A stretch of DNA of 64,000 bases from JBGSQR01 sp964509295 (lineage in GTDB: Bacteria > Desulfobacterota > Desulfuromonadia > Geobacterales > Pseudopelobacteraceae), in NCBI GenBank assembly GCA_964509295.1, contig CAZDWS010000001.1:186001-250000 (forward strand), read 5' to 3'. The notes beneath the pieces were generated by a model. The model ran no database searches. It had not been told where the DNA came from and worked only from the letters and a program-made list of their open reading frames with translations. Positions 50,792-60,034 of this stretch are shown here, in pieces. Position 1 is the stretch's first letter. Every line of letters begins with the position of its first letter. The position numbers and the translations under genes are program-made.

Positions 50792-50819
50792 ATGATAACT
50801 TAGCACGATCAAGTGTCAA
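50792..50819 (-). promoter_or_regulatory. metH promoter
   Basis: On the minus strand, TTGACA (50819-50814), 16 bp, TATCAT (50797-50792), about 50 bp before the start codon. Confidence 0.55.
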
Positions 50820-50827
50820 TTAGATTA

Positions 50828-50843
50828 GTTTCCGAACGGAAAC
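50828..50843. promoter_or_regulatory. inverted repeat upstream of metH
   Basis: GTTTCCG-AA-CGGAAAC, 7-bp arms, immediately upstream of the metH -35. A candidate activator or repressor site; no regulator is identified. Confidence 0.4.
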
Positions 50844-51104
50844 CAATTTGAATAACAATCACCTAAGCTGTTAAATATACCTGATCCTTTTACAGAATCA
50901 CAAAGTTCCATTAAAAATTGCTTTATAATTCTTTGACTTGCTTACCCTTCCAAGGTATTGTGTGCAAACTCTTCACTGATACCTGACCGGCAAATCGGAT
51001 ATCCCGCACACCTGATTCTATTCAGGAAACAACAGTATTAAAAGTTCCTGCCACTATTTACTCAGTCAATTGACATATTCCTTTAAATCGCCAGCGGAGA
51101 AGAG
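50844..51104. other. intergenic region between metH and the acyltransferase
   Basis: AT-rich, divergent promoters expected; no gene seen. Confidence 0.4.
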
Positions 51105-52016
51105 ATGAAACGTATATTCTGGGCAATTCAAACCGCTGTATTCTATATCCTGACCCTGATTGCAGCTTATCTGCCTGACAGCCTGTCCAGACGCTTCGGC
51201 CTCTTTGCCGGATCAGCCATCCCCTTTATTGTCCCTAAACGCCGCAAAATCGTCATGGACAATATTGAAAACTCACTGCCGTTCATGCGTACCCACCCAC
51301 TCTGGAATCCTGAATGTGAAAATGTCCGTGATGTCTCCACAAAAATCTTCCATAACCTAGGTCTGTCATTGATGGAAATCTGCAAGCTCTACCATGGTCG
51401 TGGTGATGCACTAATTGAAAACATTGAACTGCGTGGTCTGGAGCACTTTGAAGCCGCCAGGGCAAAAAACAAAGGCATGATCTGTTTCACCGGACATTGC
51501 GGCAACTGGGAACTGATGGGTCTGGCTTTCAGCCGATTATTCGGTGAAGGTGCCGTAGTCGCCCGCCGCCAGAACAACCCGTTTCTGAACCGCATGGTGG
51601 AACGGATGCGGATGCGTTACAACAGCAAGATCATCTACAAGGAAAATGCCGTCAGAGGTATCCTGAAGGCACTCAAAGGCGGCACAATTGTCGGGCTACT
51701 GGCTGATCAGGCGGCATTTCCTGCGGATGGCAGCCTGATTGAAGTAATGGGGAGGAAGGCCTGGGCCTCCAAAGCCCCGGTTATCCTGGCCCAGAAAAGC
51801 GGATCTCCGCTGGTCCCGGTCTTTACCCATCGTGAAGGCACAAAACATATCTTCACATTTTATCCTGAACATGTTTTCAGCGGTGACATGAGTGAAGAAG
51901 GGGTCACAAGAGAAACACAGGCACTCTCACGTTATGTTGAGAATTTTATGGTCGAACACACGGACCTGTGGTACTGGGTCCATCGTCGCTGGAAGCGTGC
52001 CGGGGAAGTAAAATAA
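51105..52016 (+). CDS. lysophospholipid/lipid A acyltransferase (LpxL/HtrB family)
   Basis: 303 residues. One N-terminal membrane helix (about 8-25), then the acyltransferase motif HCGNWELMG (HxxxxE, about residue 125) and LLADQAAFPADGSLIEVMGR. It adds a late acyl chain to lipid A at the inner membrane, or acylates another lipid. GGAG lies 7 bp before the ATG. It ends at a strong terminator. Confidence 0.9.
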   Translation: MKRIFWAIQTAVFYILTLIAAYLPDSLSRRFGLFAGSAIPFIVPKRRKIVMDNIENSLPFMRTHPLWNPECENVRDVSTKIFHNLGLSLMEICKLYHGRGDALIENIELRGLEHFEAARAKNKGMICFTGHCGNWELMGLAFSRLFGEGAVVARRQNNPFLNRMVERMRMRYNSKIIYKENAVRGILKALKGGTIVGLLADQAAFPADGSLIEVMGRKAWASKAPVILAQKSGSPLVPVFTHREGTKHIFTFYPEHVFSGDMSEEGVTRETQALSRYVENFMVEHTDLWYWVHRRWKRAGEVK

Positions 52017-52021
52017 ACAAT

Positions 52022-52058
52022 AAAAAAGCAGGCTGCGAATTGCGCAGCCTGCTTTTTT
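52022..52058. terminator. bidirectional terminator
   Basis: AAAAAAGCAGGCTGCG pairs with CGCAGCCTGCTTTTTT around a 5-nt loop. It serves the acyltransferase and the convergent HU gene. Confidence 0.9.
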
Positions 52059-52092
52059 TAACAACTATTGAAACGGTCCATCATATCCGAAA

Positions 52093-52359
52093 TTACAGAC
52101 CTTTCAGATCCTTACCTGCAGAGAACTTGCCGCTTTTTGAAGCAGCAATCTGGATCTCTTTACCGGTCTGTGGATTGCGGCCTTTACGGGCTGCTCTCGC
52201 TGACACACTAAAAGAACCGAAACCAGGGAAAGTGATCTTGTCACCAGCCTTGAGTACTTCAGTTACAGAACAAATGAATGCGTCCACTGCTTCAGCAGCA
52301 GCACTTTTGGTAAGACCTGTCTTTTCTGCAACCGACGCTACGAATTCTGCTTTTGTCAT
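52093..52359 (-). CDS. HU-type DNA-binding protein
   Basis: 88 residues; standard HU length. Contains the FPGFGSFSVSARAARKGRNPQTG beta-arm signature and KSAAAEAVDAF helix. It bends DNA as a dimer and structures the nucleoid. GGAGAGAA precedes the ATG. Confidence 0.95.
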   Translation of the reverse strand: MTKAEFVASVAEKTGLTKSAAAEAVDAFICSVTEVLKAGDKITFPGFGSFSVSARAARKGRNPQTGKEIQIAASKSGKFSAGKDLKGL

Positions 52360-52642
52360 GTTCTCTCCTTAAACGCGTTTTAAGTTACAACTGGCTATTA
52401 CCAGTCAAAGCATCCATATAAACAGTACAACACAGATAAGCTGAATACTCTCCTATCATCTTCGGCGCCGCTTTAAAAGCATTTTTTACGCTATTAACAA
52501 GGTTATTTTAATTTTTTAGAAAAAAAGGGTCAAATAACCACCAAAACAGTGGCTGAACTTGACCTACTCTTGTTTTTGTGAATTTCATCCGCCACCAGGA
52601 GAACAGTAATTTTCTGATTGAATATATGTATACGGTCAGCTT

Positions 52643-54445
52643 CTATTTTTTGCCAATTGCACCTTCAATCCACAAAGAAAGCGCCTTGCCCGATTTCAAG
52701 GTTTCCTCAGGTATAACCAGGCCATGTTTTTGTGCCAGATCATTGGCGTACTTCAACTGTCCTTCGCTTGGCCCGCCACCAACAGTTCGTGCCGCCGGAA
52801 TAGCGAATCCCATCTTGTTATGCACGCCTTTACAGAAACGCTGCCAGGTTTCCTTGTTATCAACAACCAGATCCAAAAAACCTTCCATTTTTTTGGTCAA
52901 ATCATAATTGATTACCCAGGCATGCTTATCAGTCAAATAGTCTATCAGCTTTTCCCCGGCCGGAAGCGGCACCACCCGCCCCTTTTCTTCCTTGATATAG
53001 CCACGGTCAGTAATGTTTTTGGTTATAGCTGCATAGGTAGAAGGCCGACCGATGTCCAGCCGCTCCAGCTCCTTAACCAGTGAGCCGAGCGTAAACCGGC
53101 CGGGAGGCTTGGTCTTTTTCTCTTCCAGGATTTCTTTCACCTTCGGCACCAGCTCATCAACCTCAATGGCCGGCAGCAGCTGCAGCTTGTCTTCATCGCC
53201 TTTCCTGTCTTTTTCCTCGTCAACTTCCGCATAGACCTTCAGAAAACCGTCAAAGGTAAGTATCCGTCCGGCGGCCTTGAAGCGTTCACCGGCTACACTA
53301 AAGATCATGACAGTGGAATCATAGCGTGCCGCAGCCATTTGACTGGCCACAGCACGTTTGAAGATCATCTCATACAGCTTTGCATGATCAGAAGTAAGTC
53401 CCTCTTTCCTGATGACCGCAGCAATGTCGGCAACCGAGTGCATATGGGTGGGACGGATGCCTTCGTGGGCTTCGGCCTGGGAATTTTTTGATTTATGCTG
53501 GTTTGGTTTTGGAGGGAGATACTCACTGCCCAGTGACTTGCCCAGAAACTCCCGAATCTCGGCAATAAATGCTTCATCCATGCGGACAGAGTCGGTGCGG
53601 TGATAGGTGATTATACCCTGATCAAACAGCCCCTGGGCCATTTTCATGGTCTGTTCCGGAGTAAACTTCAGACGGACAGCTGCGGCGGCCTGCAAGTCGA
53701 CCGTAGTGAACGGCGGCTTGGCAGACTGTTTGACCTCTTTCTTTTCAACTTTTTCTGCCAGGGCATGGGTTTCGGCTTTGATGGCATCGATAATCGCCTG
53801 GGCATCCGCTTGTTTTTCAAACTTGCCTTTGACGTGACGCGCCAGAAACTCGGTTCCATCCTTATTCAGCTGGATATCCAGCATCCAGTAGGCGGATGAA
53901 TTAAAATTACGGATCTCCCGCTCCCGGTCTACAACCAGTCGGACCGCCGGGGATTGGACACGCCCGACACTGTAGCTGTTGCGGAGGCTTTTACTGGTAA
54001 TCGGCGAAAGGATGTAACCGACCAGTCGATCACCGATTCTTCTTGCCAAAAAGGCATTGTAGAGGCCGGTGTTTGTCTTTTCGAACGGAACCGCCCTGGC
54101 CAGCGATTCCTTCAGCCCCTTTTCCGTAACCTCGTAAATCTCCATTCGCAGGCACTCTTTGGCGACTGATTTGACCTCTTCATAGATATGGCAGCTGATG
54201 GCATAACCCTCCCGGTCCGGGTCACCGGCCAGCATAACGGTTTCCCCGCTGGCAGCAGCACGCAGTTCCCTGGGCAGATGCGCTTTTTTTTCATGATAGA
54301 CAAAGGTCGGTTCGTAGGTGGTAAGATCAACGCCTATCTGTGCATCGGGCAGGTCTTTGAAGTGGCCGATCGTGGACATGGTCTTCACTTTGAGGATCGA
54401 CTGTATTTTTTTTGCCTTGGTGGGCGACTCAACAATTATGAGCAT
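52643..54445 (-). CDS. short type IA topoisomerase (TopA-like, no zinc fingers)
   Basis: 600 residues against ~750-865 for housekeeping TopA. TOPRIM domain: VESPTKAKKI and AGDPDREG (DxDxE acidic triad kept, but Y replaces E after DREG). The catalytic Tyr is in GIITYHRTDS. The C-terminal zinc fingers are absent; instead there is GGGPSEGQLKYANDLAQK, a small helical cap of the type seen in mobile-element or accessory topoisomerases. It relaxes negative supercoils. Overlapped by one base with the HU/IHF-type gene upstream, so DNA-bending and relaxing proteins are co-made. Confidence 0.9.
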   Translation of the reverse strand: MLIIVESPTKAKKIQSILKVKTMSTIGHFKDLPDAQIGVDLTTYEPTFVYHEKKAHLPRELRAAASGETVMLAGDPDREGYAISCHIYEEVKSVAKECLRMEIYEVTEKGLKESLARAVPFEKTNTGLYNAFLARRIGDRLVGYILSPITSKSLRNSYSVGRVQSPAVRLVVDREREIRNFNSSAYWMLDIQLNKDGTEFLARHVKGKFEKQADAQAIIDAIKAETHALAEKVEKKEVKQSAKPPFTTVDLQAAAAVRLKFTPEQTMKMAQGLFDQGIITYHRTDSVRMDEAFIAEIREFLGKSLGSEYLPPKPNQHKSKNSQAEAHEGIRPTHMHSVADIAAVIRKEGLTSDHAKLYEMIFKRAVASQMAAARYDSTVMIFSVAGERFKAAGRILTFDGFLKVYAEVDEEKDRKGDEDKLQLLPAIEVDELVPKVKEILEEKKTKPPGRFTLGSLVKELERLDIGRPSTYAAITKNITDRGYIKEEKGRVVPLPAGEKLIDYLTDKHAWVINYDLTKKMEGFLDLVVDNKETWQRFCKGVHNKMGFAIPAARTVGGGPSEGQLKYANDLAQKHGLVIPEETLKSGKALSLWIEGAIGKK

Positions 54446-54732
54446 TAATCAAGCGGCCTGCTGTTGATTGCCTGTCTCAATAATGTGCTCGGCTTGAAAG
54501 AAAGGATGCTCCGGGCTTCAATGGTTATTGCATCTCCAGTCTGTGGGTTACGGCCACGGCGATCTGCCTTCTGTTTTACAATGAAACTTCCGAAGCCGGA
54601 AATTTTCAATATTTCGCCCGACTCAAGCGTAGTTTTCATGATCTCAAAAACAGATTCCAGTATTGCAGCGGAATCTTTTTTTGAAAGGCCGGTTTCTGCC
54701 TGAATTGCGGCGGCTATATCTGCTTTGGTCAT
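54445..54732 (-). CDS. HU/IHF-family DNA-binding protein
   Basis: 95 residues. Carries the family arm ISGFGSFIVKQKADRRGRNPQTG. The stop and the TopA start share one base (TAATG). Unlike the HU at 52093 it has IHF-alpha-like length and C-terminal tail (LRQAINSRPLD). Confidence 0.93.
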   Translation of the reverse strand: MTKADIAAAIQAETGLSKKDSAAILESVFEIMKTTLESGEILKISGFGSFIVKQKADRRGRNPQTGDAITIEARSILSFKPSTLLRQAINSRPLD

Positions 54733-55054
54733 TCCATGTTCCTTTTGTTTAATGTGAATACGGACGAATACTGCACATACCAGACTTTACAATCTATTTC
54801 CATTGAATTGAGATAAAAGTGGCAAATGCCCATAACCGTCCTTGGCAGTAAACTTACTATCAATTAAAGTAACCGGGCCTTAAACTTCCATCCAGTCGCG
54901 TTTAAAGCAAGTAACAATAAGATGACTGGCATCAATTACGTTATTCTCTTAAAATCAGGGATGCGTCCCCTTATAGCCGCCTTGGGAGGAACCGCGTGTT
55001 CAAGCTTTCAAAATAATGAGTTGGTGAAAGCAATCAAAATGCCTGGAGAGAATC
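54733..55054. other. 322-bp intergenic region
   Basis: Divergent promoter region. I see no gene or structured RNA. Confidence 0.4.
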
Positions 55055-55267
55055 ATGAAACATCAAATTCCTGAAGAAGAACATTTCATCACCCGCAAAC
55101 AGGTCTTCTCCTGCCCGCACTGCGGGGAGCGCATCTCCATGCTGCTGGACCTGTCGGTCGGTTATCAAAGCTATATCGAGGACTGCGAAGTTTGCTGCAA
55201 CCCCATTGAAATCAGCTATCAGACAGAAGAAGGCCGACTCGTCTCGTTCCAGGCCGGGATTTCATGA
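55055..55267 (+). CDS. CPxCG-motif cysteine-rich protein
   Basis: 70 residues. Two zinc-binding pairs: CPHCGE and CEVCCNP, the layout of the bacterial CPXCG small cysteine-rich family. GGAGAG lies before the ATG. The last ~24 bp of the gene and its downstream region are duplicated at 61767. Confidence 0.85.
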   Translation: MKHQIPEEEHFITRKQVFSCPHCGERISMLLDLSVGYQSYIEDCEVCCNPIEISYQTEEGRLVSFQAGIS

Positions 55268-55395
55268 ACACTGAAGGCAGAACAAAAAGCATATTTGGGT
55301 TAAAACTAAAATAAACTCTACTCTTATTTTAGATTTTGCTTAAAAACTAAAATAACATAACAAAAAACGGCCAACCGGGCGCTTGTAACTTAAAC
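55244..55395. repeat. dispersed repeat, copy A
   Basis: Matches 61767-61880 (copy B) over the CPxCG 3' end and on through ATTTGGGTTAAAAC, and 63147-63285 (copy C) for the later part. Contains a 32-bp palindrome (55324-55355) of the TTATTTTAG...CTAAAATAA type. Confidence 0.75.
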
Positions 55396-55422
55396 AACCG
55401 ATCCGGAATACCGGAAGAAATA

Positions 55423-56016
55423 TTACCAGCGCTCCCAGTGGATTCTTTCCGGCTTGTATTTGTCCTTGGGCTTGTCCACGCCTGTGGGTACACCGATAAG
55501 TATGACATTCAACGGAATTATCTCGTTCGGTATGCCGAGTACCTTGCGTACATGCTGCACTTTCTCCTCATAGGGAAAAGCAGCGGTCCAGCGCCCGCCC
55601 AACCCAACCGCCTCAGTGGCCAGGAGGATATTCTGGCTGGCAAGCGTTGCGTCGATAATTGCAAAATCCTTGCTCTTCAGGTTGGCTTTTTCAGGTTCAG
55701 CGCAGACTATAATTGCAGCACCGGCCTTGTCTATCCCCCTTGAATTCGGCAGTCCGGCTCCCAGGGCATCCAGAATCTTTCTGTCGGTCACCGCCACAAA
55801 AGACCAGGGCTGCTTATTGACAGCCGACGGAGCCGCCATTCCCGCCTTAATGATCCTGTCCAGGTCTTTTTTACTTACAGGCGCACCGGTGAACTGTCTG
55901 ACACTCTTCCGGGCGTGCATCAGAGAAATCATGTCACTCCCAGTTTCAAGATCCTTTGCAAAAACATTTCCGACCATCATCAGGCTCGCCATCAGGGCAA
56001 CAATCATTATTTTCAT
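55423..56016 (-). CDS. exported nitroreductase-family protein
   Basis: 197 residues. A signal peptide (MKIMIVALMASLMMVGNVFA) precedes an FMN nitroreductase domain: HARKSVRQFTGAPVSKKDL, PSAVNKQPWSF, and GLGGRWTAAFPYEEKV. Export of a nitroreductase is not usual; the flavin would have to be loaded before or after Sec export. AACGGAGGT precedes the ATG. The upstream sequence is partly copied at 63318-63340. Confidence 0.88.
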   Translation of the reverse strand: MKIMIVALMASLMMVGNVFAKDLETGSDMISLMHARKSVRQFTGAPVSKKDLDRIIKAGMAAPSAVNKQPWSFVAVTDRKILDALGAGLPNSRGIDKAGAAIIVCAEPEKANLKSKDFAIIDATLASQNILLATEAVGLGGRWTAAFPYEEKVQHVRKVLGIPNEIIPLNVILIGVPTGVDKPKDKYKPERIHWERW

Positions 56017-56067
56017 GCCTTACCTCCGTTTTAAATAAAACCGTCGCTAATTAGCAAAAAACACTTA

Positions 56068-57312
56068 CTATTTTCTTTCAATAAATAAATGCTCTGCCTC
56101 CAGGCAGTCCTGATTGGACAACCCTAGTCTTTTTGCAAATGTTTGCCATTTCCCGACGGTATTACATACATTAGTAATAATCTGATCAGCGCGTTCATCT
56201 GTTAATTGATAATATCTGGAAGTTTCGAATACGGTTTGCAGGTCGGGCTGCCGTGAATATAAATCCAGTGACAAAACGTGTTCGGATTTTTTAAATGAGG
56301 GGTTCATATCGAAAGCCGGTGCCAGGCGCCATCCTGCTGGAGACCTGAAAAAACCATGGTTCCGCAGATGATCATCCCGATTCGCTGTGGCAACATTAAA
56401 CACAACTCTGGTGAATAGCTGCTCAAGCTCTTCCGGAATATGATCAGGCTCGCCATACGTCGCTATAAATTCTGCCAATTCCAAATAACTGGCATCATCT
56501 GTGTCAATATGCTCGAGCATGGTCATGGCTGATGTGAAAAAACGGCGATTGACGCCTTTTCTGTCAAAGCGTTTCACCATGAAAGTATTATATTTGCCGC
56601 CGATTTTCATTACTCTGGATTCGGGCACATTGATACCGCATGTCCGAGCCAGATCGTGCAACAGTTTTTCCCATAGACCGGCATCGTATGTATCATCTGC
56701 CGAAGGAAATTTGGCAATCCAAAGACTTCTATCCTTATCAAGAATATTTGCTTTTGGCTGAGCACCACCAAGTGATGAACCGGTCGCCACTAAAATCCTT
56801 AACCATTCTTTTATTTTGTTAAGGTCCTTTATTTTACTGCTTGTAATCGCAATAGCCGCTGCCTGAAGTTCTGCAATATTTGCAATCTGAGGGATAGTCA
56901 GAATCTCATCGGCAAGGTAATTCTGTTTTCCCGGCCTGGTGAAACGTAAAGCACCCATGCGAGTAAGATCTTGTACACCCAGCAGAAAATCCCATGAGTC
57001 AAGAGTCTTTGGCTTTCTGGCTTCCTCTTTTGCTTCTAATATTTCTCTGCGCTGCATTAAGCCTTGCCCCCATCTGTCAGGGCAGGAATCCATAAAAATG
57101 CCAAAATTTGAATTGCCTGGAAAAAACTCGCCGGCAGACAGATCTATTTCAGGATCAAGCGCAAAGCTGTGGGCATGCTTGAGCCAGGTTTTTTCGTAAG
57201 CAAAACGAACGGTCCCACGTTCACCACGGGACATCGTCCCGATATGCTGAAGAGGTCCAAATGCTGGATCATCGAGCCAAACCCATATTTGATCACTTGT
57301 TATTTTAGCCAT
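56068..57312 (-). CDS. hipA: HipA-type serine/threonine kinase toxin
   Basis: 414 residues. HipA fold with GSSLGGAQPKANI (P-loop-like), WIAKFPS, the catalytic NRDDHLRNHGF and AFDMNP (metal-binding Asp). In E. coli, HipA phosphorylates glutamyl-tRNA synthetase and causes persistence. It overlaps hipB by 8 bp. The size and all motifs suggest activity. Confidence 0.93.
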   Translation of the reverse strand: MAKITSDQIWVWLDDPAFGPLQHIGTMSRGERGTVRFAYEKTWLKHAHSFALDPEIDLSAGEFFPGNSNFGIFMDSCPDRWGQGLMQRREILEAKEEARKPKTLDSWDFLLGVQDLTRMGALRFTRPGKQNYLADEILTIPQIANIAELQAAAIAITSSKIKDLNKIKEWLRILVATGSSLGGAQPKANILDKDRSLWIAKFPSADDTYDAGLWEKLLHDLARTCGINVPESRVMKIGGKYNTFMVKRFDRKGVNRRFFTSAMTMLEHIDTDDASYLELAEFIATYGEPDHIPEELEQLFTRVVFNVATANRDDHLRNHGFFRSPAGWRLAPAFDMNPSFKKSEHVLSLDLYSRQPDLQTVFETSRYYQLTDERADQIITNVCNTVGKWQTFAKRLGLSNQDCLEAEHLFIERK

Positions 57313-57655
57313 TTTTATCTGTATCGGTAATTGAGACTTTTATTCGTCGAGGTGCCCTGCGGCGCCGGGGAAGGGACTCGTCTTGTAACCTGCGACCTAA
57401 AGCATCCTCTTTTGCTATCAAAGAGAGATCATCTGTTAATCCCAGCACACGCAAAACTTGCACATAATAGCCTATCGCAACCGTTGGATCTCCGCTTTCG
57501 ATTTTGGAAAGGGTTGGTCGCGAGAGATTGGCCCTGGAACAAACCGTTTCCATGGAAAAACGACGACGCAGCCTGGCATCCTTCAGGCGCTCACCCAGGG
57601 ATTCCATCTCTTTAGAAGAAGAAGGGTAAATGGTTATCGGTATTTTATTATTCAT
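57305..57655 (-). CDS. hipB: HipB-type antitoxin, XRE family
   Basis: 116 residues. The helix-turn-helix LGERLKDARLRRRFSMETVCSRANLSRPTLSKIESG starts at about residue 20, and a basic C-terminal tail (RRRRAPRRIKVS) follows. It autorepresses the hipBA operon through the palindrome directly upstream. Confidence 0.93.
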   Translation of the reverse strand: MNNKIPITIYPSSSKEMESLGERLKDARLRRRFSMETVCSRANLSRPTLSKIESGDPTVAIGYYVQVLRVLGLTDDLSLIAKEDALGRRLQDESLPRRRRAPRRIKVSITDTDKNG

Positions 57656-57671
57656 AATGGAAATTATTGTT

Positions 57672-57686
57672 TACATAAATTATGTA
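57672..57686. promoter_or_regulatory. hipBA operator candidate
   Basis: TACATAA-A-TTATGTA, a perfect 7-bp dyad about 16 bp before the hipB start codon. Confidence 0.6.
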
Positions 57687-58121
57687 TATTGTCAACTAGG
57701 ACTTACTTTACGTGATCATCAATAAAAATTCGGATTTTGTTTTGAAGGAAGAAAAGAAACAAGGCTTTACGGAAAACCGTAAAGTCTTGTTTCTTCAAGC
57801 GGATCAGATTGAGCGTTCCAAAATAATTCACGTTCATATCATGCTTTAAGCATGAATTACTCTTTCAGATAGAATGGTTGGTAGCTCTTTCGCAACTACT
57901 TGAGGCAACTCATGTTTTTCAACAACTAAAGAGCAAATGATACATTAATTACTGTGACAAACCCAAAAAGCAACTAAAAACCTATCCTGTCCTTAAACCA
58001 GTTACCTATCTGATCTATATAATCCTTTCAAATAACTTTATGAATTCTTTATCAATCGCTTAGGACCAGTTTAGAATCATTTCATACAGTGACTCCATCA
58101 CAAATCAACGGAGGTTATTGT
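57687..58121. other. 435-bp AT-rich region with two hairpins
   Basis: A 19-bp stem (57754-57772 with 57777-57795) and the 17-bp palindrome TCATGCTT-T-AAGCATGA (57839-57855). There is no coding sequence. Confidence 0.5.
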
Positions 58122-58775
58122 ATGAACAAGATCAAGCTGCTGTATGATGTAGCCAGAACCATGAAGTCCAAGGAGAAGGTTGATGGAATCCTGACAGCGC
58201 GGGTCCGCAAAGACCAGGAGGAAGTATTTTCCCTACGTAATGAGTTCGGTAAAAATTCTACCGGTGAGGCCAAAAGCAAAGTGTCCTGCGAACTGAACCT
58301 TGATGGCAGCCGGGTAAAACGGGAAAGCTTAACCGAATTCAGCACCAGTGGCGATTGTCGGCATGGCCGGGGAGTTTTGGGAAAGCTTTTCCGCCATCAC
58401 CATGGCACAGAAGAATGTTGCGGAATCAAGGGGTTTTTTACCAGGATTTCCTTTGCGCTGGGCATTTTAAACAGCCTTCAGGCGGAGGAGAAGGAGAACG
58501 GCGATGCTGTTATATCGCTCAATTTGAGTGATCTCCCGGAAGAACTGAAAAACCTGCTGCTGACAAAGATGAATCAAAAACATGCCTGCCATCCGCATTG
58601 TTGTATTCTGTCAGAATCCGATGTCCTTGAAACATTGGACGGGGTTGTCGTATTGGCGGTCAACAAAGGTCGTGAAATTGAAACATTTACAATCAACCTG
58701 GACGGCCAGGTGCAGAACGCGGCAAGTGAACCGCAGAAACTGTCGGCAAGTGCCGAAGTACAGTTTACATATTAG
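58122..58775 (+). CDS. Cys/His-rich protein of unknown function upstream of a sensor kinase
   Basis: 217 residues from the ATG at 58122 after CGGAGG. No signal peptide. Two Cys/His clusters are seen: DCRHGRG ... FRHHHGTEECCG (about 75-100) and KHACHPHCC (about 157-166). They could bind zinc, copper or nickel. The rest is mixed alpha/beta. The family is not recognised. It may be the target or partner of the following two-component system. Confidence 0.6.
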   Translation: MNKIKLLYDVARTMKSKEKVDGILTARVRKDQEEVFSLRNEFGKNSTGEAKSKVSCELNLDGSRVKRESLTEFSTSGDCRHGRGVLGKLFRHHHGTEECCGIKGFFTRISFALGILNSLQAEEKENGDAVISLNLSDLPEELKNLLLTKMNQKHACHPHCCILSESDVLETLDGVVVLAVNKGREIETFTINLDGQVQNAASEPQKLSASAEVQFTY

Positions 58776-58861
58776 CAAAGAAGCAGGACGCAGAATGCGC
58801 AAGCATTTTGCGTCCGTTCGCGCTATTATTTCGTGAGTTCATTTATACTTGGAGAGATCAG

Positions 58862-60034
58862 ATGGCTTGCTACAACGGGAAGGGACAGTCGGGCGGAGTT
58901 AAATGCGAGGAGATGCAGAATCGACTCAAGTCATTTCACGACCGCATTCACCGTCACCATCATGAATTCCATCGTGAATTCCAGCATTATCATCGCTATT
59001 TCCGCTATGCACGCCCCTTTTTCCTCGTTTTTAACCTGGTTATTCTCTACCTGTTGTTCAGATGGGTTGGCATCAAAGCGGTTGGCATTGGTTTCGCCGT
59101 TTTAATTGTCATCAAGGAATTTTTTCTTTTATTTTTCCTGATGCGATTGGAAAAAAGAATCATTGTTCCCATTGAAGAGCTGAGACAAGGAGTGAATGAA
59201 ATCGCCAAGGGCAATTATGATGTTCGAGTGGAATGTCAAACTCCCAATGACCTTGGGTTGTTGATTGCGTCTTTCAATGAAATGGCCGGCGAACTTTTGC
59301 AGGGTCAAAAAATTCAGGCTGAATACGAAGAAAACAGGAAAAACTTGATCGCAAATATTTCCCATGACCTGAAGACCCCCATCACCGCAATCCAGGGCCA
59401 TATTGAGGCGCTTCTGGACAAGCCGGTCGTAACACCTGAAAAGCAGGAAAAATACCTGAGAGTCATCCACCACAACACAGCCTATCTGAACCGGCTCATA
59501 GATGATCTTTTTCTATTTTCCAAGCTGGATATGGATAAGTTGGAGTTTCACTATGAAAAAATCCGCATCAGGGATTACCTGGATGATTTGATGGAGGAAT
59601 ATCAATTGGAGCTTGAAGGTCAAGGCATCCAATTGCAGTTTTCAAGTTTGTTGGCAGGCGGTACTTATGTGAATTTGGATGGCAAACGGTTTTATCAGGC
59701 TATCAATAATATTATTCGTAACGCCATAGGCCACGGACCCGATCAAGGATTGTCCCTGCAGGTGAAGCTCTACAGGAAGGAAGAGTGGGTTGCTATCGAC
59801 ATCCAGGATAACGGACCGGGCATCCCTCAGGAGGCGCTGCCGTATATATTCAACCGTTTTTACCGGATTGATTCGGAACGGACTAAGGACCTGGAAAGCA
59901 CCGGACTCGGTCTCGCAATAACCAGGGAGCTGGTGCAGGCCCATGGAGGAAATATTTCTGTTTCGAGCCAGGAAGGCGAAGGGGCCTGCTTTACCGTATT
60001 ACTCCCGGAAGATACCGGCAGTGGAGAGTTTTGA
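58862..60034 (+). CDS. sensor histidine kinase with His-rich N-terminus
   Basis: 390 residues from the ATG at 58862 (GGAGAG upstream). The N-terminal cytoplasmic segment has nine or more histidines (FHDRIHRHHHEFHREFQHYH), two membrane helices follow closely (about 53-72 and 77-98, short loop), then HAMP, the phosphoacceptor SHDLKTPITAIQGH and the ATPase motifs NIIRNAIGHG, DNGPGIP and GLGLAI. The His cluster before TM1 is a likely metal site, so the kinase may sense a metal or stress at the membrane. Confidence 0.9.
   Translation: MACYNGKGQSGGVKCEEMQNRLKSFHDRIHRHHHEFHREFQHYHRYFRYARPFFLVFNLVILYLLFRWVGIKAVGIGFAVLIVIKEFFLLFFLMRLEKRIIVPIEELRQGVNEIAKGNYDVRVECQTPNDLGLLIASFNEMAGELLQGQKIQAEYEENRKNLIANISHDLKTPITAIQGHIEALLDKPVVTPEKQEKYLRVIHHNTAYLNRLIDDLFLFSKLDMDKLEFHYEKIRIRDYLDDLMEEYQLELEGQGIQLQFSSLLAGGTYVNLDGKRFYQAINNIIRNAIGHGPDQGLSLQVKLYRKEEWVAIDIQDNGPGIPQEALPYIFNRFYRIDSERTKDLESTGLGLAITRELVQAHGGNISVSSQEGEGACFTVLLPEDTGSGEF

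Noticed and set aside
50741..51104. SAM, SAH or cobalamin riboswitch upstream of metH
   Set aside because: I read the minus strand for the core motifs and saw none; only a promoter and a dyad are present.
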